From positions 1 to 9,328 of the forward strand of contig PMJC01000151.1 of the NCBI GenBank assembly GCA_003157235.1: 9,328 nucleotides of DNA, read 5' to 3'. A program made the translations under genes and the position numbers. Positions 1 through 7,254 of this stretch are shown one piece after another (position 1 is the first letter of the stretch; every line of letters begins with the position of its first letter). The notes beneath the pieces were generated by a model that saw only the letters and a program-made list of their open reading frames with translations, did no database searches and was not told where the DNA came from. The DNA comes from Methanosarcina sp. Its GTDB lineage: Archaea > Halobacteriota > Methanosarcinia > Methanosarcinales > Methanosarcinaceae.

Positions 1-1085
<1,085 letters not shown>

Positions 1086-1182
1086 ACGCAGTTTGCTGTG
1101 GGAATATAAATTTCTCTAAAACCATAGGAATTCTTGGTTACTGAGAATTATAAATTAAATCTGAAAAATGGTTTTATCCATA

Positions 1183-2493
1183 TTAGAGTTTAAAAATCTG
1201 TGCAGCTTTTAAAGCACTGGAAACCATAGTTTCGATATCCATTTTTTTTTCTTCAAGCGCAATCATATCGTAATTTGCCCCTATTTCTGGACGTTCTGGG
1301 ACGGCAGTACAGCTTCCTGCCGATCGACTGGAGATATCGTAGGTTCCAATTTTACGGGCCATATCCATAATCTCTGTTTTATCAAAGGCAATCAAAGGGT
1401 GGTAGACAGGAACTGGAAGTTGATAAATCTCAGCGTACATGTTGGCAGCAGTTTGAGATGCTACCTGTCCGAGGGAAGAGCCGGTGATAATTCCACTTGC
1501 TTTTTCCTTTTTCATAATCTCATAGGCTTCTCTGTACATCATTCGTTTACAGAGAAGACAGGTATTTTTCCGATTGCATTTTGCGATAAAGGATTGCAGA
1601 TTAGGACCATGAGGAATCTCATAAGTTGTAAACTGATGCCTTGGAGCCCACTTATGAAGTTGGCGAATGCAATCAAAAGCACGTTCTTTTGCCTCGTTCT
1701 GGGCATAAGGAGTATTGTTACAATAGACCGGAATGATCATAACTCCACGTTTCATCATAATCCAGGCAGCAACCGGTGAATCAAGTCCTCCTGATATTAG
1801 AACTACCATGCTGCCCTGTGTGCCAAGTGGAAGTCCTCCAACCCCAATAAATGTTCTCAAATAAATATACGCTAAGCTTTGCCGCATTTCGACGAAGATC
1901 TCCTTATCAGGAGATGTCAGGTTAACTCTAGGTTTTTTTCCTTCATTCTCCATGGAATTCCAGACAGCATCTCCACAGGCTTTACCAATATCTACTGAGG
2001 AAAAAGGATGGTTTCCACTTTTCCTTGCTCTGATTGCAAAAAACTCACCATCACGAATAAATTTTTGAGCAAGAGCCGCACATACACTAGCTGCATCCTC
2101 AAGGCTGGGTTCTGTTGTCAACGCAGCGGAAGTTGAGACAACCCCAAAAACATCGGCTACCGCTTCGGCAGCATGAGAATCGATAGTCTCGATGAATATC
2201 CTGCCCCATTCCCGACGAATTCGAGAATATGGAATTCCTCTCGAATTCAACATTGCCACAATGTTTTTTATAAGAATTTTCTCATACCAGTTCCTAATTC
2301 CAGGACTTTTGAGAGCAAGTTCTCCGTAACGGACTATAACCACATCTGTCGGAACTTCAGCCTCTAAATGATAGGAACCAGAAAAATATCTAGATATATT
2401 TTCATCATATTTCTTTTGTATTCTTCTGCTTTTTCTCTGAGTATGAACATCATGTTCAATTTTTGTTTCACTATCATTGGATTTGCTTGTCAT
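1183..2493 (-). CDS. thiI: tRNA 4-thiouridine sulfurtransferase ThiI (archaeal CxxC type)
   Basis: ThiI adenylates U8 of tRNA and replaces its oxygen with sulfur to give 4-thiouridine. Visible in order: an N-terminal ferredoxin-like segment starting at VVIVRYGELALKSPGIR (residues 51-67), a THUMP domain (about 105-215, with FGVVSTSAA), and a PP-loop ATPase domain with the signature SGGLDSP at 234-240. Cys312 and Cys315 (TCLLC) form the CxxC pair, with a further cysteine at 395 (SAGSC). The protein ends at 436 with no rhodanese domain, as in methanogen ThiI proteins, where the cysteines have been reported to hold an Fe-S cluster. The start is uncertain: the first 50 residues are polar and unlike the family, no Shine-Dalgarno precedes ATG 2493, and GTG at 2343 would begin at the conserved domain. 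It lies 97 bases upstream of the SepCysS remnant on the same strand. Confidence 0.93.
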   Translation of the reverse strand: MTSKSNDSETKIEHDVHTQRKSRRIQKKYDENISRYFSGSYHLEAEVPTDVVIVRYGELALKSPGIRNWYEKILIKNIVAMLNSRGIPYSRIRREWGRIFIETIDSHAAEAVADVFGVVSTSAALTTEPSLEDAASVCAALAQKFIRDGEFFAIRARKSGNHPFSSVDIGKACGDAVWNSMENEGKKPRVNLTSPDKEIFVEMRQSLAYIYLRTFIGVGGLPLGTQGSMVVLISGGLDSPVAAWIMMKRGVMIIPVYCNNTPYAQNEAKERAFDCIRQLHKWAPRHQFTTYEIPHGPNLQSFIAKCNRKNTCLLCKRMMYREAYEIMKKEKASGIITGSSLGQVASQTAANMYAEIYQLPVPVYHPLIAFDKTEIMDMARKIGTYDISSRSAGSCTAVPERPEIGANYDMIALEEKKMDIETMVSSALKAAQIFKL

Positions 2494-3095
2494 GGATAAT
2501 TAGTAGTAAAGGTGGCATTAGGTTTTAAGCTTTCAGGTAAATGAATTTTTGTCCAGTGAACTGCCCCTCCGAGGGAGAAGCTTCATTCGAGTAATTCCTT
2601 CATCTGTTTAATCATGCCCATGAGTTACTGAAAATAGTAAGCACAATAATATCTTGTATTTTCCCAAAACGAGTGATGTCCTCTTTTTTTCTATATTTGA
2701 TAATAACTCCAGAACAAGAACTAAAGTTATGTCTACGAAAAACATGAGACTTATAGTTGTTTTCTGGGTTTTTGATTGATGTTTGTTAATTGCTAGGAAT
2801 CAATGCTAATTTTGACAATTCCAGAAAATAATAAAAAATAAAGGGGTTTAGTGTATGAGTAGAAGTGAGTGCAATCTATCGTTAAATGAGTTTTATCTTC
2901 TAGAGATCCGAGGCTGATTTAGAGAAGATTCCTAAGGTCATGGGAATGTGTTAACATTCACTTAAATAAATCTGGTTAGCTCATCATTTTAAGAGAGAAT
3001 TGCCCTTAGACAATCATGAGAGCGCTCTGAAGAAAAAAACAGTTCCGAATACGAAGACCAGGATAATTCTTATAATAGTATTTACAACACGATAA
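2494..3095. other. Intergenic region without a supported gene
   Basis: This divergent region lies between thiI (minus) and tusA (plus). All frames are broken by frequent stops. A 20-codon ORF at 2855-2917 (plus) has GGGG at 2843-2846 upstream, but nothing recognisable follows its stop. A 22-codon hydrophobic stretch can be read on the minus strand between about 3015 and 3085, too short to support. A 10-bp palindrome (AGAGCGCTCT) lies at 3019-3028. I could not identify a convincing thiI promoter. Confidence 0.6.
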
Positions 3096-3105
3096 AATTA
3101 TATAT
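3092..3105 (+). promoter_or_regulatory. Archaeal promoter (BRE/TATA box) of tusA
   Basis: ATAAAA (BRE-like) is followed by TTATATAT at 3098-3105. Archaeal initiation about 25-28 bases downstream would fall near 3126-3130, giving a 5' leader of about 55-60 bases before the tusA ATG and placing the inverted repeat at 3130-3148 at the very start of the transcript. Confidence 0.6.
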
Positions 3106-3129
3106 TTTTTATACATGAATTTAGGGTAA

Positions 3130-3148
3130 GACAGCAGGAACTGCTGTC
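3130..3148. repeat. Perfect 8-bp inverted repeat at the predicted tusA transcription start
   Basis: GACAGCAG-GAA-CTGCTGTC has two perfect 8-base arms around a 3-base centre, starting about 28 bases after the centre of the TATA box. It could be an operator for a dimeric repressor or a hairpin in the leader. Its inner CAGCA/TGCTG half-sites recur in the repeat upstream of iscS (5285-5303). Confidence 0.6.
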
Positions 3149-3185
3149 AAGAACCTTCTCTTTTTCGAATAAAGGAGTAAGAATA

Positions 3186-3413
3186 ATGGCAAAAATGGAA
3201 ATCGACGTCCGGGAGCAAATATGCCCGGTTCCGCTGGTAGTATGCAGAAAAGCATTCAAGAGAGCATCTCCAGGGGACATTTTAATTGTAAAGGGCACGC
3301 ATCCAGCATCTAAGAAAGAGATTCCTATGGCCTGCAAAGCAATGGGGCTCGAAGTGCTGAAAATTGAGGATAAAGAAGGAGGAAAAGAGTGGGAGATAAA
3401 GATACGAAGGTAA
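3186..3413 (+). CDS. tusA: TusA/SirA-family sulfur carrier protein
   Basis: This 75-residue protein has the length and layout of the TusA family: a beta strand (MEIDVREQ), then the signature Cys-Pro-x-Pro at residues 13-16 (CPVP) opening the first helix, a central ILIVKGTHP strand, and a second helix (KKEIPMACKAMGLEV). In the family, the CPxP cysteine carries a persulfide handed on from a desulfurase to a thiolation or cofactor pathway. Here the acceptor is unknown; ThiI, encoded divergently 692 bases away, and the IscS/IscU pair downstream are plausible partners by context only. The start at 3186 is supported by AAAGGAG 8 bases upstream. No poly-T terminator is visible directly after the stop. 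Archaeal CPxP proteins are diverse, so the symbol marks family, not proven 2-thiouridine function. Confidence 0.87.
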   Translation: MAKMEIDVREQICPVPLVVCRKAFKRASPGDILIVKGTHPASKKEIPMACKAMGLEVLKIEDKEGGKEWEIKIRR

Positions 3414-3489
3414 GAGGAATCGAAATAGTAGAAAAGACGGTAATTATACTGGTGATATAGATAAATTATATCGTCTACTGATAATTTAA

Positions 3490-3849
3490 ACTGAGCCTTG
3501 GAAATGGGCATGGGAATCTCCATGTTATTTCACTTTCTGGGGACTAATGCTGTTGGAAAAAGGAGAGCTTGAAAAAAGCTATTTCCCAAGATGATATGCT
3601 GGGATTTGGCAGGAAGATGGTAAAAATACGATATATAAGGCTAAAGTTGCTTCACATGAAAGACAGATGAATGATTTCAAGGAAATATGAGGAAGGATAA
3701 TATCCATCAAAATGACCATGGAAATTCTGAGCATAATGAAAGAAGATCTTACAATGGAATAGAAGTTACTGGTGAGTTTTGGGCTCTTATACCCAAAAGC
3801 AAGGGAATCTAATGCAAATCTTTTTATTGGAGTTTTGGAGGGTTTTTGA
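3490..3849 (+). pseudogene. Decayed gene of unknown function with three in-frame stops
   Basis: Read in one frame from about 3490, this stretch gives protein-like sequence interrupted by TGA (3592-3594), TGA (3688-3690) and TAG (3760-3762), ending at TGA 3847-3849. The segments read TEPWKWAWESPCYFTFWG, then YAGIWQEDGKNTIYKAKVAS, then a helix-like stretch rich in Ile, Met and Lys, then LLVSFGLLYPKARESN. The tryptophan-rich start, balanced composition and lack of frame changes across 119 codons argue for a real former gene rather than chance. A stop precedes the reading immediately (3487-3489), so the N-terminus is probably lost. I do not recognise the family. No upstream Shine-Dalgarno or start fits. 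Nonsense suppression is unlikely because two different stop codons are involved. Confidence 0.45.
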
Positions 3850-4024
3850 GCTCTAGTTGTCAAGATATGCCGAGTTCCCCTGATCCTACCTATTTCCGGA
3901 AATATGTGGTCAGATGAAACTAAATCAAGTCTTTAACTTTGCAAAAACTGGGATTAAGTAATATACATTAATATAAAGATCATTATTTTGTATATTAAAT
4001 AAAAAAATGGTTTGGAGTATAGAG

Positions 4025-4324
4025 ATGGATCAAAAAGAACCCATAAAAATAACGTTAACCGGTATACTCCGTTAGATATTTGGATTGTTCTTTATAGTAA
4101 TTGCTTTAGGAATGATTATCGAACATGAATATTTTCCAGCTGTATTCATGTTTATGGCAGTTTTTATATCGTTTCCGCCGATTTCAAATTTGATCGAATC
4201 AGAGTTTAATATTTCATTATCTGGAGGGGTAAGATTTTTGTTGGTAATAATTCTTTTAGCAGGATCGTTTGCTGTAGAACCTAATCATTCATCTTCGGCA
4301 ATTATTTATGCTCATACTCCTTAA
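4025..4324 (+). pseudogene. Small membrane protein gene interrupted by an in-frame TAG
   Basis: ATG at 4025 has GGAG seven bases upstream (4014-4017) and a TATA-like element at 3969-3976. It encodes MDQKEPIKITLTGILR, then TAG (4073-4075), then IFGLFFIVIALGMIIEHEYF and on to TAA at 4322-4324: 99 codons counting the TAG. Two or three hydrophobic segments (around codons 18-32, 37-53 and 76-87) suggest an integral membrane protein. The frame is unbroken on both sides, so the TAG lies within one gene; translation restarting at TTG 4085 would lose the first segment's start. Decay is one explanation (AAG to TAG is one change). The other is pyrrolysine insertion, which Methanosarcina can do at UAG. 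The same frame continues 30 codons past the TAA, with a tryptophan-rich stretch, to TAG 4415-4417, which favours a longer decayed gene. The family is not recognised. Confidence 0.55.
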
Positions 4325-4417
4325 GGATCTCATAACACAATTCATGATGACAATGTTTGTTATTGGGATTGGAAATGGCATGAGACATCTCAGATAAAAG
4401 ATGTGACAGCGCTATAG

Positions 4418-4640
4418 AGGCATGAATATATTTCGAGTCTTAAAAAAATTTAACCATTATGAAAATAATAATTCATCATAAACTGGTTTGAGATAATATT
4501 GTTGATGTTGCACACATTAACAGTATCTAATTTACTTCGAAAAACTTGCGTATCTTTTGTACAAAGTGGTATTAGTTTTATTACTTTATAAGTTTTCTTT
4601 TCGGTATTATATATCTTTAAAATCTGATCTTTTGTGATGA
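4418..4640. other. AT-rich intergenic stretch
   Basis: No reading frame, repeat or RNA element can be supported here. From this point to about 5340 the sequence is markedly more AT-rich than the flanking genes, with short homopolymer runs and frequent stops on both strands. Confidence 0.5.
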
Positions 4641-5117
4641 ATAGCTATTATTATAGGTTTAGTAATATTCATAATTAAAACCATAAAGACGGTTATAATT
4701 TTTTTTATATATTGCTATGTTGGATATTTTAAAATTTGATAGGATATATGTTAAAGATATCGAAAATCAATACCCATTATTACAAAATATCATTGAATTT
4801 ATATTTGGAGTCATAGCCGATGTAATTGTTGGTAAAATATTATTAAAAATTATGAAACGTTATTATTGGTAATGAGCTTGTATCATATATAAATAATAAT
4901 ATTATCATATTTAGCATTTGTAATATTTACTATCATTGCAATTCTTATAGCTTTCAATTGTAGGAGAGTTAATAATCATAATAACAGAATATTTGAGCCT
5001 TACCTAACTAACTCTTATATATTTATAAATATAGCTGGATTATTCTTGTTTAACAGGATCTTCTATAGATCCAAATTGGTCTTTTTCAGTAAAAAAATTC
5101 TAGGAACATATGTTTGA
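4641..5117 (+). pseudogene. Possible decayed membrane protein in three out-of-frame fragments
   Basis: Three consecutive open stretches switch frame. At 4641-4739, 32 codons read as a hydrophobic helix (GLVIFIIKTIKTVIIFFIYC). At 4717-4872, 51 codons from an ATG read MLDILKFDRIYVKDIENQYP and then IIEFIFGVIADVIVGKILL, ending in TAA. At 4893-5117, 74 codons with no start codon begin with a hydrophobic run (LSYLAFVIFTIIAILIAF) and end in TGA. The middle fragment is the most protein-like and could be a 51-residue gene of its own. AT-rich DNA gives Ile, Phe, Leu and Tyr-rich translations by chance, so this call is weak. The family is not recognised. Confidence 0.3.
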
Positions 5118-5250
5118 TGGCAATTTCTAACACTTCATATTGTTTGAGAGATTGTGCTATTGCAAACATTCTTATTTCAATTGAAATAAATTCTTTTACA
5201 TTTAAAGATGTGAAACTATTTTTGGTTTCGACTCCAATCTGTATAATAAA
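5086..5250 (-). pseudogene. Possible remnant of a small protein, minus strand
   Basis: Minus-strand codons from 5250 down to TGA at 5086-5088 give 54 residues, starting FIIQIGVETKNSFTSLNVKE and ending in a helix-like AIAQSLKQYEVLEIAIKHMF. A stop (5251-5253) bounds the beginning and there is no start codon before an internal Met at 5169. The beginning faintly resembles a strand-helix opening of ribbon-helix-helix antitoxins, but this is an impression only. It may be a fragment or chance. Confidence 0.2.
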
Positions 5251-5252
5251 CT

Positions 5253-5263
5253 AAATTATTATA
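5253..5263 (+). promoter_or_regulatory. Probable promoter (BRE/TATA box) of iscSU
   Basis: AAA followed by TTATTATA (5256-5263) resembles a BRE/TATA pair. Initiation about 25 bases downstream would be near 5285, at the edge of the inverted repeat, leaving a leader of about 80 bases before the iscS start. Surrounding DNA is AT-rich, so alternatives such as TATAATAA at 5243-5250 are possible. Confidence 0.4.
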
Positions 5264-5284
5264 CATAGAGTTCTAATCCTAAAA

Positions 5285-5303
5285 TTCCAGCAATTTGCTG
5301 GAA
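5285..5303. repeat. Perfect 9-bp inverted repeat in the iscS leader/promoter
   Basis: TTCCAGCAA-T-TTGCTGGAA has perfect 9-base arms around one central base, about 60 bases before the iscS start and about 25 bases after the proposed TATA box. The near-absence of a loop fits an operator for a dimeric regulator better than an RNA hairpin. Its CAGCA/TGCTG half-sites match those of the tusA repeat, with a different spacing (3 versus 5 bases). Confidence 0.6.
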
Positions 5304-5349
5304 ACTCTAAAATTTTAAATTTAAAACGAAGAATTTATTATCCAAGCTG

Positions 5350-5366
5350 AGGAGGGGAAAAAAATA
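5350..5366 (+). promoter_or_regulatory. Shine-Dalgarno and ATA start codon of the iscS-like gene
   Basis: A strong Shine-Dalgarno, AGGAGGGG (5350-5357), lies six bases before ATA at 5364-5366, which is in frame with the conserved YLDNAAST opening of the desulfurase family. No ATG, GTG or TTG occurs in this frame before TTG 5409, which would remove that motif and has no Shine-Dalgarno. ATA is one base from ATG. Confidence 0.65.
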
Positions 5367-6530
5367 TTTGAGAATATAATTTATCTTGACAATGCCGCAA
5401 GCACCAGATTGGATGAACGAGTACTTGAGGCAATGACGCCTTACTTTTTTGATACATATGCAGTAGCTACATCTGAATTTGGCTATTCTATCGGAATAGA
5501 ATCAAAAGAAGGACTTGAAAGAGCCCGTGAAAGCATAATTTCAAAACTCGAAGCAAGCTCCGGCGAGGTAATTTTCACTTCTGGTGACACGGAGTCGAGT
5601 AATACAGTGCTTAAAGGAATAGCTTGGGCCCTTAAGGAAAAGAAAGGCAAGCATATTATTGTCTCGAAGATAGAGGATTTTTCTGTGCTGAACACGGCAA
5701 AAGCCCTCCAAAAACAGGGTTTTGATGTGACTTTTCTGGATGTGGATGCAGAGGGATTTGTAGATATCGAAGGATTAAGAAAAGCAATCACAAAAGAGAC
5801 AGTTCTTGTCTCGATTCAGCACGGAAACCAGGAAATAGGAACAGTGCAGGACCTGAAGGTTATCTCAGAAATCTGTGAAGAAAAAGATGTGTTCCTGCAT
5901 ACCGATGCTACCCATAGCTTTACACGGCTTCCCCTCAGTGTGAAAGAATTGCCCATAGACCTAATAACAATGTCCGCGCATACCATTCATGGCCCAAAGG
6001 GAATAGGTGCTCTCTTTATCCGGAAAGATACCCAGATAAATAAATTCATGGACGGAGGTTTTCAAGAATTCAACTTGAGGGCAGGGGTAGAAAACATTCC
6101 CGGAGCTATAGGCTTTGGAAAGGCTGTAGAACTCGTAAACGAAGAAGAAATAAGACATCTTAAGGCAATGAGAGATCGGGTAATTGATAAATCTCTTTCC
6201 GAAATCCCGGATGTTACCCTCAACGGAAACAGAAATAAACGTCTACCACAGAATGCAAATCTAACTTTCCATTATGTAGAGGGAGAATCCATAATTTTGC
6301 ATATGGATATGAAGGGTTTTGCAGTAAGCACAGGTTCAGCTTGTTTTAGCCGTTCTCTTGAATCAAGCCATGTAATCAGAGGTATAGGAGGAGACCATGA
6401 GAGAGCCCATGGTTCGGTACGCTTCACCTTCGGACGCTACAATCATATGGGAGATGCTGATGCGGCAATTGATGCCATGAGTGAAATTGTGGCAAGGCTC
6501 AGGGAAATAAGCCCACTTGGAAGAAAATAA
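5364..6530 (+). CDS. iscS: IscS/NifS-like cysteine desulfurase homologue lacking the PLP lysine
   Basis: The 388-codon reading from ATA 5364 has the fold-type I desulfurase plan: YLDNAAST (residues 7-14), TSGDTESSN, HGNQEIGTVQD, the PLP-binding Asp181 in HTDATHSF, and the sulfur-carrying Cys327 in STGSACFSRSLESSHVIRG. Key residues are changed. The lysine that forms the PLP Schiff base (SxHK in E. coli IscS, Lys206) is Thr207 (ACC at 5982-5984, in MSAHTIHGPKG). The PLP-stacking histidine (His104) is Asp105 (SKIEDFSV). The glutamine contacting PLP (Gln183) is His184. The frame is intact and IscU follows 88 bases later, so it is probably expressed and kept. From memory, Archaeoglobus fulgidus IscS also lacks this lysine (Asp instead), was crystallised with IscU and has impaired activity by itself. 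Inference: it may be a scaffold or persulfide acceptor rather than a standard desulfurase. Confidence 0.88.
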   Translation: MFENIIYLDNAASTRLDERVLEAMTPYFFDTYAVATSEFGYSIGIESKEGLERARESIISKLEASSGEVIFTSGDTESSNTVLKGIAWALKEKKGKHIIVSKIEDFSVLNTAKALQKQGFDVTFLDVDAEGFVDIEGLRKAITKETVLVSIQHGNQEIGTVQDLKVISEICEEKDVFLHTDATHSFTRLPLSVKELPIDLITMSAHTIHGPKGIGALFIRKDTQINKFMDGGFQEFNLRAGVENIPGAIGFGKAVELVNEEEIRHLKAMRDRVIDKSLSEIPDVTLNGNRNKRLPQNANLTFHYVEGESIILHMDMKGFAVSTGSACFSRSLESSHVIRGIGGDHERAHGSVRFTFGRYNHMGDADAAIDAMSEIVARLREISPLGRK

Positions 6531-6605
6531 AATCTAACGAAGAGTAAAAATAAGCACAGGAAAAGTAGAATAGATGAAAAGCAGAATATAATTTAAAGAC
6601 GGAGA

Positions 6606-6614
6606 GATCGGTGA
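6606..6614 (+). promoter_or_regulatory. Ribosome binding site of iscU
   Basis: GGTGAG (6609-6614) sits four bases before ATG 6619, with a second purine stretch (GGAGAGAT, 6601-6608) just upstream. This supports the start used and separate initiation of iscU within the iscSU transcript. Confidence 0.5.
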
Positions 6615-6618
6615 GACA

Positions 6619-7254
6619 ATGAAGTTTCCTTACAGTGAAAAAGTGTTGGAGCATTTCAGGAACCCACACAATGTGGGAAATATAGAGAATCCTGATGGAA
6701 AAGGCCTTGAAGGAAGCCAGGCATGTGGAGATATGGTTGCAGTTTATATTAAGGTAAATCCAGAAACAAAGGTTATTGAAGATATAAAATTCGAATCTTA
6801 CGGCTGTGCCTCAAATATTGCCACAGCTTCTGTCATTACAGACCTTGCACGTGGAAAGACTCTCGATGAGGCAAAGAAGATAACATGGAAACTGGCTTCT
6901 GAAGAGCTTGGAGGGCTTCCTCCTATCAAAGCCCACTGCTCAGTGCTTGCAGTTGAGGGCCTGCGTTCTGCGATTCGGGACTATGAAGAAAAGCACGGAC
7001 TTGTTATCGAAAAGGAAATCACAACTGAAGAAGTTGTCCGTAGCAAGCTCAAGCACGTTATGAACCCACTAACAGGCCTTGATATTATACGCACGAACCT
7101 TATCCTTAAAACAAGTATTGAAGATGGAGTGGTGAGGGTGGTTGTAGACTTGCCTGCAGATCACCAATTTGCTTCGGCAATCAAAGAGGACATTACAGAA
7201 AAGCTGGGGTCTTTATGGGATGTGAAAAGGATAAATGTAGTTTTTACAGCATGA
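6619..7254 (+). CDS. iscU: IscU-type Fe-S scaffold fused to a MIP18/DUF59 domain
   Basis: Residues 1-128 are a complete IscU/NifU N-terminal scaffold: YSEKVLEHFRNPHNVG at the start, the three cluster cysteines Cys36 (ACGD), Cys63 (YGCAS) and Cys107 (AHCS), Asp38, and the LPPIK motif (100-104) just before the third cysteine, as in E. coli IscU. Scaffold proteins of this type assemble an Fe-S cluster with sulfur delivered by a desulfurase. Residues about 137-211 form a second domain of the MIP18/DUF59 (SufT/PaaD-like) type, with MNPLTGLDIIRTNLI and VVRVVVDLPADHQFASAIKE; it has no cysteine, unlike many family members that carry one near this position. Standard IscU is about 128 residues, so the extra 80 are a true fusion, not a start error. 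It lies 88 bases after iscS on the same strand and is probably co-transcribed. The fused domain may help deliver clusters to targets (inference). Confidence 0.92.
   Translation: MKFPYSEKVLEHFRNPHNVGNIENPDGKGLEGSQACGDMVAVYIKVNPETKVIEDIKFESYGCASNIATASVITDLARGKTLDEAKKITWKLASEELGGLPPIKAHCSVLAVEGLRSAIRDYEEKHGLVIEKEITTEEVVRSKLKHVMNPLTGLDIIRTNLILKTSIEDGVVRVVVDLPADHQFASAIKEDITEKLGSLWDVKRINVVFTA

Noticed and set aside
2855..2917. 20-codon ORF preceded by a GGGG Shine-Dalgarno-like site
   Set aside because: It is too short to recognise and has no coherent continuation after its stop; it could be a chance arrangement or a fragment.
3019..3028. Palindrome AGAGCGCTCT upstream of tusA
   Set aside because: It is short, about 70 bases upstream of the TATA box, and has no partner site; insufficient evidence for an operator.
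3098..3523. 141-codon minus-strand open frame opposite tusA
   Set aside because: It is the complement of a gene with a clear CPxP motif and Shine-Dalgarno; its translation is low-complexity and Ser/Phe-rich with no family features.
3579..3863. 94-codon minus-strand open frame
   Set aside because: It overlaps the plus-strand decayed gene, whose translation is more protein-like; no ribosome binding site or motif supports it.
3891..3904. Perfect palindrome TATTTCCGGAAATA
   Set aside because: A 14-bp perfect palindrome is roughly expected by chance in a window of this length, and it is not placed at a promoter of an intact gene.
4635..4641. GTGATGA, resembling box C of a C/D guide RNA
   Set aside because: No matching D box (CTGA) and no C'/D' pair at proper spacing was found.
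5055..5074. GGATCT/AGATCC inverted repeat
   Set aside because: Six-base arms are common by chance and the site lies inside AT-rich decayed DNA without promoter context.
5483..6158. Minus-strand open frames inside iscS
   Set aside because: They are antisense to a family-matched coding region with intact motifs.
5364..6530. Calling the iscS-like gene a pseudogene because of the missing lysine and start
   Set aside because: The 388-codon frame is uninterrupted, the mobile-loop cysteine and most motifs are conserved, and iscU follows intact, all unlike the nearby truly decayed genes.
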